From assembly GCA_030697165.1 (NCBI GenBank), contig JAUYQQ010000013.1:1-64000 (forward strand): a stretch of 64,000 bases of DNA, read 5' to 3'. The position numbers and the translations under genes were made by a program. This stretch comes from Acidobacteriota bacterium (lineage in GTDB: Bacteria; Acidobacteriota; Vicinamibacteria; Vicinamibacterales; UBA2999). Shown in pieces: positions 1-7,902 of the stretch (position 1 is its first letter; the number at the start of each line of letters is the position of its first letter). The notes beneath the pieces are model-generated. The model was not told the DNA's origin. It saw only the letters and a list, made by a program, of their open reading frames with translations, and searched no databases.

Positions 1-73
1 CGGTCACCATCTCGCCTTCGACCACCGGTACCTCCGCACTCGGAGATACCAGAACTCCTTGCTCCTGCTCCAT
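1..73 (-). CDS. 5' end of an unidentified gene, probably the first gene of an IS21-like element
   Basis: A reading frame begins with ATG at complement 71-73 and runs off the left edge of the window after 24 codons (it begins MEQEQGVLVSPSAEVP). A strong ribosome binding site (AGGAGG) lies about 9 bases upstream of the ATG, so the start is convincing. The start sits immediately inside two 22-bp direct repeats that look like the subterminal repeats of IS21-family ends, so the product may be an IstA-type transposase. The visible N-terminus is too short to show a domain, and the family call is inferred from context only. Confidence 0.45.
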   Translation of the reverse strand, partial: MEQEQGVLVSPSAEVPVVEGEMVT

Positions 74-90
74 TCGAACCCTCCTCCTGG

Positions 91-141
91 AGGGGGTCAG
101 AATTAGTGTCGCAAGGGGGTCAATATCACTGTCGCTCTACA
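91..141. mobile_element. Terminal region of an IS21-like insertion sequence
   Basis: Two 22-bp direct repeats lie at 91-112 and 114-135 (agggggtca...tgtcgc, 18 of 22 bases identical), followed by a TGT end at complement 139-141. Multiple subterminal direct repeats and TG...CA ends are the known architecture of IS21-family elements. The body of the element would lie to the left, outside the window. The exact tip and any target duplication cannot be confirmed from one end. Confidence 0.5.
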
Positions 142-491
142 CGATGGCACGACGTGCGGTCAGACCGGGATCGGCGACGCCGGTGGGAAAAGATGGCGTG
201 GAACACGAGGGACGACCACGCGGGTGGTTCTCCGGTAAGGATGGATGCGCGCGGGCCCGGAATCGACCGAGCCGCCGTGATGAAAGTGTCGCGAACCGCT
301 GGCGCGAGGGCACTTAGGGGCGACCTGAGCCCCACTGGCCGAAGGCACTGTCCACCATCGCAGAGTGATCACGCCCTCTCTTCGCCTTCACCGGCTGATC
401 GTGTAGCATTGCACGCGATTACCTGGCTGAAGTCTGGATTTTGAGGGTTCTGAAGTGGTGACGGTCTATAGATTCGATTAGGTTCAAGCAG
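142..491. other. Intergenic region between the IS end and the Roco gene
   Basis: No convincing gene is seen in these 350 bases. An open frame at 106-444 on the plus strand crosses the IS end, is arginine-rich and has no recognisable domain or ribosome binding site, so I treat it as spurious. The promoter of the Roco gene is presumably in the right-hand, more AT-rich part, but no clear -35/-10 pair stands out. Confidence 0.5.
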
Positions 492-2927
492 TTGGCGACT
501 GCCCCGATGACCAAGAACGACACACTGCAGACCTTTCAGGAACTCATTCGCGCGGAAAGCCAAGGAATCTTGCGCGGGCCAGCGATCGAGCGCTGCGTTA
601 GGAAACTCGATGCGATAAAGAGCTTGGACCTTTCCGATGCGCACCTATCGTTCCTTCCAGCCGCCGTTGGCAAGCTTGCAAGTCTTGAGAGTCTGAACGT
701 CTCAGAGAACGCGATCGGTACGCTGCCTTCGGCCGTGTTCGATCTGTCCAATCTTCAGGAGTTGCGCTGTAACGGTTGCGACCTCACAGAAATATCAAGT
801 GACCTCAGCAGGTTGAATACGCTGCGGGTTTTGGATCTTGGCGACAACGGACTACTGAACGTTCCAAATGAGATCGGTCGCCTTAGGGGTCTCGAGTCGC
901 TGAACCTCCGCAACAATGGGCTTACGCAGTTACCAGACGGAATCGCATCCCTCGCGAAATTGAAATATCTGGACCTGGCAAACAATGGATTAACGAACCT
1001 CCCGGAGGGACTCTCAGATCTGCGGCTACTTGAACGCCTAGACCTCCGCGGCAACGCACTTAGCATTCCACCTGAAATGCTTCAACATACTGACGACCCC
1101 TCGTCAATTGTTGACTATTACTTCACGCACGAGCACGAGAGCCGGCGTTCTTTGAACGAAGCCAAGATTTTGCTGGTCGGACAGGGAAGCGTTGGCAAGA
1201 CTTCGCTCCTAAAGAGATTGGTTCACAACGCATTTGCAATTGACGAGCCCAAGACCGAGGGAATCAATATTCAAGCCTGGGCCGCAGAAGGCTCCGACAA
1301 CACGCCCACCATAAGGCTCAACCTCTGGGATTTTGGCGGACAGGAAATCATGCATGCGACCCATCAATTCTTCCTGACCCGTCGCAGCCTCTACTTGTTG
1401 GTGCTCGACTCGCGGAACTCGGACGCTGACAATCGCCTCGAGTACTGGCTGCGCATCATTCAGAGTTTCGGAGGTGAATCGCCCGTTGTCATCGTGGGCA
1501 ACAAGATCGACCAGCAACCATTAGACATTGATCAAACCACGTTGAGGGCCAAGTATCGGCAAATCAAGGCCGTCGTCGAAGTCTCCTGCCAAACCGGGAA
1601 GGGCATTCCGGCCCTGCGCCAGACCATTTCGCGCCTGGTAGCCGAATTGCCGCACGTGAACGACAAGCTGCCTGTGAGCTGGTTCGACATCAAAACCAAA
1701 ATGGAGCAGCTCGAAGTGGACTTCATGTCGCATGCTGACTATCAGCAGGTTTGTAGCGACCATGGGGTGTCACGCCGCAAGAGTCAGGACACGCTGCTCC
1801 GGTTTCTCCACGACCTTGGTCTTGTATTGAATTTCAAGGATGACCCAAGGCTGGAGGATACCAACATCTTGAAGCCAACCTGGGTCACGGGAGGGGTTTA
1901 CACGATTCTAAATTCCAACGAACTTTTCCATAGTCGCGGAGTCTTGCAGGTCGATCGACTCGACACGATACTCGACGCTGCTCGATATCCACAGCGCAAA
2001 CATCTTTTCATCATCGATGTAATGAGGAAGTTTGAGTTGTGTTTTGATTTCGAAGGCCAACGTGATCGTAAGGTACTGATCCCGGCTTTGCTTTCAAGGA
2101 CAGAACCGTACACAGGCGAGTGGGATGATTGCCTAGTGTTTCAATATACCTACAACGTTTTACCGGCGAGCGTAATCTCTCGTTTCATTGTCAGAACTCA
2201 CGCGTACATTCATGAGGGCACTGTCTGGAGAACAGGGGTGATGCTCGCCCACGTTGTCGCATTGCCGGCATCACTTGAGGCGAAGCCACAGTCGGCGATC
2301 AACTTCTATGCGATTGTTCGGGCGAACTTAGAAGACAGGTACATTGATATTCGGGTAAGAGGTAACCCTGCCGATGATCGACGGCTGCTACTCGAGATCA
2401 TTCGTTCGAACATGGAAGCCATTCACGAGACGATTCCAGGCTTACAGGTTCAAGAGAAACTCTCTGTCGCCGGGGAGGACGGCGTCGTGGTCGACTATCA
2501 GCATCTGCTAACACTGCGGTCTATGCGGATTCGCATGATCGTTCCCGAAGGCTCAGACAGGAGCGTCTCAGTGAACGACTTATTGAAGCAGGTCGAAACC
2601 GTCGAAGCTCTGAAGTCGCGAGAACGAGCTCGCAAAGAGCGCAAAAGACGTAGAGAACGTGAGCCGTCTGATTCACTTTCCCCTTGGAGAACAGGCGGCT
2701 TCTACCTGTTTGTGCTGCTTGTCGTAATGATCTCCGCCACTGTGCTGGCCGGTTATCTCCATTGGGCTCTGATTCCCATTGTCCTAGTGGTGACCCTGCT
2801 CTCTGTCTTACTAATTGGGGCGCTTCAATTGCGACATGACCAAAGGATTACCGACAAAAGCCTTGTTGACATCAGCCTCTCTGTGTTGAAGCAGCTACCT
2901 AAGTTCAAGGTTGGCAAAGATGCCTAA
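492..2927 (+). CDS. Roco-family protein: leucine-rich repeats, Roc GTPase, COR domain, C-terminal membrane anchor
   Basis: This 811-residue protein has about seven leucine-rich repeats (residues about 40-200, LxxLxLxxNxLxxLP pattern), then a Roc Ras-like GTPase (about 222-395) with P-loop GQGSVGKT near 230, switch II WDFGGQE near 277 and NKID near 337, then a COR region. A basic linker (KSRERARKERKRRRER) leads to two hydrophobic helices at about 735-780, so the protein is probably membrane-anchored facing the cytoplasm. Roco proteins are dimeric nucleotide-dependent switches; the bacterial role is mostly unknown. The start may be TTG at 492 or ATG at 507; neither has a good ribosome binding site. 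Its base composition is clearly lower in GC than the neighbours, which together with the adjacent IS end suggests horizontal transfer. Confidence 0.9.
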   Translation: MATAPMTKNDTLQTFQELIRAESQGILRGPAIERCVRKLDAIKSLDLSDAHLSFLPAAVGKLASLESLNVSENAIGTLPSAVFDLSNLQELRCNGCDLTEISSDLSRLNTLRVLDLGDNGLLNVPNEIGRLRGLESLNLRNNGLTQLPDGIASLAKLKYLDLANNGLTNLPEGLSDLRLLERLDLRGNALSIPPEMLQHTDDPSSIVDYYFTHEHESRRSLNEAKILLVGQGSVGKTSLLKRLVHNAFAIDEPKTEGINIQAWAAEGSDNTPTIRLNLWDFGGQEIMHATHQFFLTRRSLYLLVLDSRNSDADNRLEYWLRIIQSFGGESPVVIVGNKIDQQPLDIDQTTLRAKYRQIKAVVEVSCQTGKGIPALRQTISRLVAELPHVNDKLPVSWFDIKTKMEQLEVDFMSHADYQQVCSDHGVSRRKSQDTLLRFLHDLGLVLNFKDDPRLEDTNILKPTWVTGGVYTILNSNELFHSRGVLQVDRLDTILDAARYPQRKHLFIIDVMRKFELCFDFEGQRDRKVLIPALLSRTEPYTGEWDDCLVFQYTYNVLPASVISRFIVRTHAYIHEGTVWRTGVMLAHVVALPASLEAKPQSAINFYAIVRANLEDRYIDIRVRGNPADDRRLLLEIIRSNMEAIHETIPGLQVQEKLSVAGEDGVVVDYQHLLTLRSMRIRMIVPEGSDRSVSVNDLLKQVETVEALKSRERARKERKRRREREPSDSLSPWRTGGFYLFVLLVVMISATVLAGYLHWALIPIVLVVTLLSVLLIGALQLRHDQRITDKSLVDISLSVLKQLPKFKVGKDA

Positions 2928-3172
2928 CGCGGACAAAGGGCTTCTTCTGACCTTCTGTATTCGTCATTAGATCAAGGTCGGCCCACCTACTCTTCCCGCG
3001 CAAGCGCCGGCGCCGGCGCCACGATTTCCGTAAGCATTCAAGCGTCCCTCTAGAGCCAGTCAGCCGATCTCCAGAGGACGCGGTGCCGGATTATTTCGAT
3101 CCAGGAAACACTTGCGCCGGCCAAGGAATCGCTGCGTGCAGGCGTACATCACGCGTGAACCGTTTCGCATGA
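2928..3172. other. Gene-free junction between the Roco gene and the truncated regulator
   Basis: No gene is supported here. The winged-helix part of the DtxR-like gene that starts downstream would be expected in this stretch, but none of the frames encodes one. The region is therefore a candidate junction of an insertion or deletion. Confidence 0.5.
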
Positions 3173-3619
3173 CCGGCTCGCAAACCTTTCGCTAACCGCC
3201 TGATCGAACTGTTCCTCGTCCAGGTGATCGGCATGAAGTGGGACGAGGTGCACGACGATGCGGAGCAGATGGAGCACGTGGTGTCGGATCGCCTGATCGA
3301 ACGCATCGACGAGATGCTCGGGCAACCCGAAGTGGATCCGCACGGCGACCCCATTCCCACCGCCGAGGGCCACCTGCCGCATCGCACGCTCGAAAGCCTG
3401 CTGACCTGCCCGCTCAATACGCCGGTGACCGTCGCCCGCGTGACCGATCAGGATGCCGCGTTCCTGCAGTTCATCGAAGGCAACAACCTCAAGCCGGGCC
3501 AGACCATTGAAGTCGAAGCCCGTGACGAAGTCTCCGACAGCGTCCGTCTCAAGGGCGCCAACGACGAGCGCATCACGATCGGCGCGCGCGCTGCCTCGAA
3601 GTTGCTGGTTACCGAATAG
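3173..3619 (+). pseudogene. 5'-truncated DtxR/MntR-family metal-dependent regulator
   Basis: The frame from 3173 to the TAG at 3617-3619 matches the C-terminal two thirds of DtxR/MntR regulators: the end of the dimerisation helix (NRLIELFLVQVIGMKWDEVHDDAEQMEH), the conserved DPHGDPIP metal-binding loop, and a FeoA/SH3-like C-terminal domain (VARVTDQDAAFLQ... to ...ASKLLVTE). Homology continues upstream of the first possible start (GTG at 3224), but a TGA at 3170-3172 closes the frame and no winged-helix DNA-binding domain is found upstream. Full-length members have about 70-80 more N-terminal residues. A short product from GTG 3224 (131 residues) could dimerise but should not bind DNA. The loss sits at the border of the lower-GC Roco region. 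Confidence 0.75.
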
Positions 3620-4250
3620 CGTCGAGTACCGCCGACAGTTCGCGCGGGTGATCGAGGGTATACGGCGTGGCTGGCGCCGGGCCAAACTTGGCCGCCCCAA
3701 ACCCGTAGCGTGCCAGCACGAAGGGACAGCCCGCGGCTGCGGCCGTGTCCGCATCGGCAGGTGAATCCCCAACCAGGACGATCGGCTCAGAGGGTGCCAG
3801 CGTGCGCAGCGCGTTCAGGCCGGCGGGATCGGGCTTGCGCCCGTACTCGCCGTCGCCGCCGATGATGCGCGCGAAGAAGCCGCGCAGGCCGAGTGCTTCG
3901 AGCAAGCCGATCGCGGGGCCGAGCGGCTTGTTGGTCAAGACCGCCAGCGGCCCCCGCCGCACCGCGCGCGCCAGCTCCTCGCGGATGCCGGGGTACACCA
4001 CGGTGTGATCCATGAGCCGGCGATCGTAGATTCGCAGGAAGCGTTCGAGGGCGCCGGGCGTCTCGGGATCAAGTCCCGACTCGGTCAACGCGCGCTGCAC
4101 CAGCACCGGCGCCCCGTCGCCCACCATCGTCACGACCTGCGCGACCGCCAATGGCCGGGCACCGTAGCCCTGCACCAGCTCGCTGGCTGCTTCGCCGAGA
4201 TCGCGCGCCGAATCAATCAGCGTGCCGTCCAAGTCAAAGGCGATGATCAC
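3609..4250 (-). CDS. gph: HAD-superfamily phosphatase, phosphoglycolate phosphatase-like
   Basis: A cytoplasmic HAD hydrolase of about 213 residues. Motif I is FDLDGTLIDS at the very N-terminus, motif II LTNKP, the motif III lysine lies in GRKPDP, and motif IV is VGDSPADADTA. The cap is the small helical type found in Gph enzymes, which remove phosphate from 2-phosphoglycolate formed during DNA repair or photorespiration; substrate cannot be proven from sequence. I chose GTG at 4250 because an upstream ATG (4340) would add 30 unlike residues and collide with the divergent gene's start. The 3' end overlaps the truncated DtxR gene by 11 bases in convergent orientation. Confidence 0.85.
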   Translation of the reverse strand: MIIAFDLDGTLIDSARDLGEAASELVQGYGARPLAVAQVVTMVGDGAPVLVQRALTESGLDPETPGALERFLRIYDRRLMDHTVVYPGIREELARAVRRGPLAVLTNKPLGPAIGLLEALGLRGFFARIIGGDGEYGRKPDPAGLNALRTLAPSEPIVLVGDSPADADTAAAAGCPFVLARYGFGAAKFGPAPATPYTLDHPRELSAVLDAIR

Positions 4251-4338
4251 GACGAGGCGATCATAGTTCGTGTTGCCCGTCGGGAGGCCGGGTGGACCAC
4301 CTTGGCAGCCGACCGCCGGCGCGTGTAGACTCCCCCGC

Positions 4339-4686
4339 ATGCTGTCACGACGACACGTTGTTCAGGTGGGAGCGATCGCCCTGCTGAGTGCCCTTGCGCT
4401 GCCCTGCCGCATGCTCGCTGCGCAGCCACCCAATACCGCGGTTGTCACGTTGACGATTGAGGGCATGACCTGAGAGGGGTGCATTGCGCCAGTGCGGTCC
4501 GCACTGCTCTCCGTCAAAGGGGTCACTCGTGCCCAGGTCAGGCTCGAGAGCCACGAGGCCACCGTGACCTACGACCCGGCGCAAGCAACGATCGAGGACA
4601 TGATCAAGGCCGTGTCCGAAGCGCAAGGGCCAATCGGACAGGAATACACCGCTACCGTGAAGAAGGAGAAACCGGCATCCAATTGA
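4339..4686 (+). CDS. Selenoprotein: exported heavy-metal-associated (HMA/MerP-like) protein with Sec45
   Basis: Read through the in-frame TGA at 4471-4473, this gives one 115-residue HMA-domain protein. A signal peptide with a twin-arginine look (SRRHVVQ, then a hydrophobic run to LAA) is followed by a ferredoxin-like HMA fold: VVTLTIEGMT, then UGA, E, G, C (the GMTCxxC metal motif with the first Cys as UGA), then the conserved VRSALLSVKGV and the later ATVTYDP strand. Nothing is frameshifted and conservation continues unbroken past the UGA, so selenocysteine insertion is the best reading. A SECIS-like hairpin follows directly. HMA proteins bind soft metals such as Cu, Hg or Zn; Sec would strengthen binding of Hg(II) or redox behaviour. 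The gene diverges from the HAD gene and overlaps the kinase gene's 3' end by 35 bases. A nonsense mutation is the alternative. Confidence 0.8.
4471..4511 (+). promoter_or_regulatory. SECIS-like hairpin following UGA of the HMA selenoprotein gene
   Basis: A lower stem pairs GAGAG (4472-4476, starting inside the UGA codon) with CTCTC (4507-4511). An apical stem of seven perfect pairs joins 4490-4496 and 4500-4506 around GUC; opening the last pair gives the loop GGUCC. The apical loop begins about 24 bases after UGA, inside the 16-37 range described for bacterial SECIS elements, and a GU is present in the loop as SelB binding generally requires. Folding was done by eye. Confidence 0.65.
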
Positions 4687-7267
4687 GGACGACGCGCAAC
4701 TCTGAAAGCGCAGTCGCCGGTGAGGCGCTGGTGATCATCAGAAAACGCTCGTTGCCGCTCATCACGTCGTAGCCCGCGGCATCGAATGTGCCGGGCTCGC
4801 CCGCGGCGGCCAGGACCACGCGGCTCGGCTGGGGCGTACCGCCGGCCAGCGGCGCGGCGAGCAGCCGGCCTTCCGAACGATAGTAGAGCGCGCCGCCATC
4901 CCGGCGCCACACGGGTTCCGTCCCCCCCGTGACAGACACTCGACGCGCCGCGGCGGCCGGGCTCGTCGGCCGCAGGTAGACCTGCGGCTGGCCCGACTCG
5001 TTCGACACGTACGCGATCCAGCGACCATCTGGGGAGAACCGCGGCGCGCTTTCATCCGCTGTCGTGTTCATGAACGCGACGCGGTCTCCGCCGCGGCCGA
5101 GCAGCATGATGTCGCGGCCGGTCGAGGAATGCTGTTCCATGAAGGCCAGGGTCTGGCCGTCCGGCGACCACGACCCCGGGATCTGCAGCGACTCGCTCGG
5201 TGCCAGTCGCTCGGCGGACCCTTCCCCGTTCGCGGGCACGACGAACAGGTTCAGCGCGCCGTGGAGCGTGGACGCGAACGTCATGCGCTGGCCGTCGGCG
5301 GACCAGATTGGGGCGCGGTTCGCGGCCTCGAACGTCAGTTGCGTGAGCGCCCCGGTCGCCAGTTCATACGACCAGACGTGTTCGGCATTGTCGGCGACGC
5401 CAAGCAGGACGCGTCGCCCGTCGGGCGACAAGCGCGGGGTCACATACGCATGCAGCGGCGCGGCGAGCGGCGTCTGCTCATTGCCGTCGACCACGACCAG
5501 GCGCCGCGCCGCGGCCGAGAACGCCGGCTGATAGACCATCGCGCCCGACGGTGAGACCGCAAACTGCGCCGCGCCATCCACCGTCGTGGCCACCCGCTCG
5601 AGTGCCCGAACCGGTTTGCCGGTGACCGCCAGCCGTTGCGCGTCGAACGCGGCAATCCAGATGGCGCCATCGTGGGCATAGGCGAGGTGCCCCGACGAGA
5701 GGTAGCGCGGGTTGGTCCCACCCTTGAGCACCTCCGTCCGCCGGCCGCTGCTCAGTGAATACGCCACGATCGCGGCCTCATCCCATTCACCGACGGTACC
5801 AACGGTGAAGAGGATGGTGTCGCCGCCGGGAAGCGCCTCCGGCCATCGATGGCTGAACTCGCCGCGACCCACGTCGAGCTCGGTGGCGCGTGACGCAACG
5901 CCACCATCGGCGGAGACCCGCTGTAACGCGGCGCCAGTCGCCGCCGCAAAGACGATCGTGCCGCTGGTGCTCCAACTGCCGCCAAGGCCATCGGCCGCGT
6001 CGCAGATGACGACCGGCGGGCCGCCGCCGGCCGGCACCTTCTTCAGCCTGCCGTCGGCGAAGAAGGCCACCCATTGGCCGTCGGGCGAAAAGAACGGGCT
6101 GACCGCGCCGAACGTGCCCTGGAGCACGGATGCCGTCGCGGAATCGAGCGTCCGCCGCAGTAATTGGGTGGTGGCGCCGCGGCTGGCGGCGTAGACCACG
6201 GACCGGCCATCGGGCGCCATCGCGACCGCGCTGAGGGCCGTCGCGGCCAGCCGTTCGTCGTCGGGCAGCGCGATCGAGAACTTTACTTCGGTGGCCACGG
6301 CTGAAGGGAGCGGCCGCCAGGCGATCACCGCCAGGCCACCGAGAGCGGCGCCAGCCGCGACCCATGCCGCAGCGCGCATCCACGTGATGCGTCCTGCGGT
6401 GCCGCCCGGCGGCACGCCGGCCACGCCTTCGATCGCGGGCGGTTCTTCCAACTCCAGCCGCACATCGCCAATGTCTCGAAACCGGCGTCGCACGTCCTTC
6501 TGGAGACAGCGTTGCAACAGCCGCCGCACGTGCGGCGGCGTGTCCGGGGGCAGCGCCGACCAATCCGGTTCGCGCTCGAGAATGGCGGCGATGATGTCCG
6601 AGCGCGAGCCGCCGTCGAAGGCGAGGCGCCCGGTCAGCATTTCATACAGCACGCAGCCAAAGGCCCAGACATCGGTGCGGCGATCGACCGGTGCGCCGCG
6701 CGCCTGCTCGGGACTCATGTAAGGCGCGGTTCCGAGCACCGTGCCGCTGGTGGTCACCAGGGTCGAGTGGAGGGCCGCATCGGGGTTGTCGCTGTCCCTT
6801 CTCGCCAGGCCGAAGTCGAGAACCTTGACGTACCCGTCAGTGGTGATCTTGATGTTGGCCGGTTTCAGATCACGATGGATGACGCCGCGCTCGTGCGCGG
6901 CCTCGAGAGCCGCGGCGATCTGCGTGCCCAGTCGCAGCGCCTCGCCGCCAGTCACCGGGCCCCGGCGCAGCGTGTCGGCCAGTGTCTCGCCGCTCACCAG
7001 TTCCATGACGAGGCCGCAACTGCCGCCGAACTCTGCGAGTTCGTGCAAGGTGGCGACGTTCGGATGGTTGAGGGCGGCAAGAGCGCGGGCCTCCCGGCGC
7101 AGTCGGCTCAGGCTGTCAGGATGGTGGCAGAAGTCGGGATGCACCAGTTTCAGCGCGACCTCGCGGTGCAGGACCGTGTCGTGTGCCCGGTAGACCTCGC
7201 CCATGCCACCGGCACCGATGCCGCTGATGATTTGGTAATTGCCGAGCCGGGTCCCCGGGCTGAGCAT
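4652..7267 (-). CDS. Membrane-bound Ser/Thr protein kinase with C-terminal TolB/PD40 beta-propeller
   Basis: The 871-residue protein starts at ATG 7267, since MLSPGTRLGNYQII directly precedes the kinase glycine loop. The Hanks-type kinase domain (about 11-270) has GAGGMGEVYRA (18-28), the VALK lysine (40), HRDLKPAN (131-138), DFGLA (151-155) and MSPEQARG. A single hydrophobic helix follows near residue 300, then repeated PD40/WD40-like blades (SPDGRW, SPDGQ) fill the extracytoplasmic half. This architecture is common in Acidobacteria, where the propeller is thought to sense a ligand or cell-wall component and the kinase signals inside. Substrates are unknown. It lies divergently from the Sec-peroxiredoxin gene, 51 bases apart. 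Confidence 0.93.
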   Translation of the reverse strand: MLSPGTRLGNYQIISGIGAGGMGEVYRAHDTVLHREVALKLVHPDFCHHPDSLSRLRREARALAALNHPNVATLHELAEFGGSCGLVMELVSGETLADTLRRGPVTGGEALRLGTQIAAALEAAHERGVIHRDLKPANIKITTDGYVKVLDFGLARRDSDNPDAALHSTLVTTSGTVLGTAPYMSPEQARGAPVDRRTDVWAFGCVLYEMLTGRLAFDGGSRSDIIAAILEREPDWSALPPDTPPHVRRLLQRCLQKDVRRRFRDIGDVRLELEEPPAIEGVAGVPPGGTAGRITWMRAAAWVAAGAALGGLAVIAWRPLPSAVATEVKFSIALPDDERLAATALSAVAMAPDGRSVVYAASRGATTQLLRRTLDSATASVLQGTFGAVSPFFSPDGQWVAFFADGRLKKVPAGGGPPVVICDAADGLGGSWSTSGTIVFAAATGAALQRVSADGGVASRATELDVGRGEFSHRWPEALPGGDTILFTVGTVGEWDEAAIVAYSLSSGRRTEVLKGGTNPRYLSSGHLAYAHDGAIWIAAFDAQRLAVTGKPVRALERVATTVDGAAQFAVSPSGAMVYQPAFSAAARRLVVVDGNEQTPLAAPLHAYVTPRLSPDGRRVLLGVADNAEHVWSYELATGALTQLTFEAANRAPIWSADGQRMTFASTLHGALNLFVVPANGEGSAERLAPSESLQIPGSWSPDGQTLAFMEQHSSTGRDIMLLGRGGDRVAFMNTTADESAPRFSPDGRWIAYVSNESGQPQVYLRPTSPAAAARRVSVTGGTEPVWRRDGGALYYRSEGRLLAAPLAGGTPQPSRVVLAAAGEPGTFDAAGYDVMSGNERFLMITSASPATALSELRVVLNWMPVSPSSR

Positions 7268-7318
7268 GGCTACGGCAGAGTATAGACGGTCGTTCGTGTA
7301 TCCTATCGCCCGGCAGCC

Positions 7319-7867
7319 ATGGTCAAGATCGTTGTTTCCTCTCTCCTGCTGTTCGCGTGGATGGCCGCGCCGGGCTTGAGCGCTGCTCATCAGGTGGCCC
7401 TGAAGGTCGGGGACCAGGCACCACCGTTCACCCTCCAGGGGTCGGATGGGCGCACCTACCGGCTCTCTGACTACAGCGGCAAGCAAGTGGTCGTGCTGGC
7501 CTGGTTCGCGAAAGCCTTCACCAGCGGTTGAACCGCCGAGTGCAAGTCACTCCGTGAGAGTGGCGAAGAAATCCGGCGGTTCAACGTCACGCACTTTGCC
7601 GTCAGCGTCGACACCGCTGCGACCAACCGTGCGTTCGCCCAGTCGCTCGGCGTCGATTATCCGATTCTGAGTGATCCCACCAAGGCCGTGGCCACGGCCT
7701 ATGGCGTGGTCGATGAAGACCAGCCATTCGCGTCGCGCTGGACATTTTTCATCGGGCTCGACGGCCGCATCCTGCACATTGACAAGCAGGTCAATCCGGC
7801 AACGCACGGCAAGGTCATCGCCGCCAGGTTGGCCGAACTCGGCGTCCGGCGCCGCGGGGCGCCCTAG
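7319..7867 (+). CDS. Selenoprotein: exported peroxiredoxin-like (AhpC/TSA, Bcp-type) protein with Sec71
   Basis: Reading through the TGA at 7529-7531 yields a 182-residue thioredoxin-fold protein ending at TAG 7865. A signal peptide (about 1-22) is followed by VGDQAPPFTLQGSDG, then WFAKAFTSG-U-TAEC, which matches the peroxiredoxin FTxGCTxEC motif with the peroxidatic Cys replaced by UGA (Sec71) and the next Cys at 75. The fold continues with FAVSVDTAATNRAFAQSLGV, YPILSDPTKAVATAYGV and WTFFIGLDGRILHID. Family enzymes reduce hydroperoxides; Sec at the attacking position is known in Prx-like bacterial selenoproteins. A long SECIS-like hairpin starts at the UGA. The QueC-like gene follows 35 bases later on the same strand. 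A pseudogene is unlikely because the downstream half is fully conserved. Confidence 0.87.
7529..7583 (+). promoter_or_regulatory. SECIS-like hairpin of the Sec-peroxiredoxin gene
   Basis: A perfect 10-bp lower stem pairs TGAACCGCCG (7529-7538, beginning with the UGA itself) with CGGCGGTTCA (7574-7583). An apical stem of seven pairs joins 7546-7552 and 7558-7564 (one U-G) with pentaloop CGUGA (7553-7557). The loop starts 21 bases after UGA and carries GU. Geometry matches bacterial SECIS elements, which must sit inside the coding region right after UGA. The stem encodes ordinary conserved residues, so it is embedded in coding sequence. Confidence 0.75.
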
Positions 7868-7902
7868 GCGAAACGCCGAGTGCCGGCCGCCCTGCGCGAC
7901 GC

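Noticed and set aside
71-90. tRNA T-arm (GGTTCGAAT on the minus strand)
   Set aside because: No acceptor, D or anticodon arm fits, and the region reads as a start codon with a ribosome binding site.
106-444. Open frame on the plus strand through the IS end
   Set aside because: Arginine-rich, no domain, no ribosome binding site, and it starts inside the IS terminal repeats.
4479-4772. Separate short frames after the UGA in the HMA gene, which would make this two broken genes
   Set aside because: The frame that continues past UGA carries the rest of the HMA fold with full conservation; the others are arginine-rich shadows.
7319-7531. Nonsense mutation making the peroxiredoxin gene a pseudogene
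   Set aside because: The UGA is exactly at the active-site position, a SECIS-like stem is attached, and the downstream fold is intact; a second such gene lies nearby.
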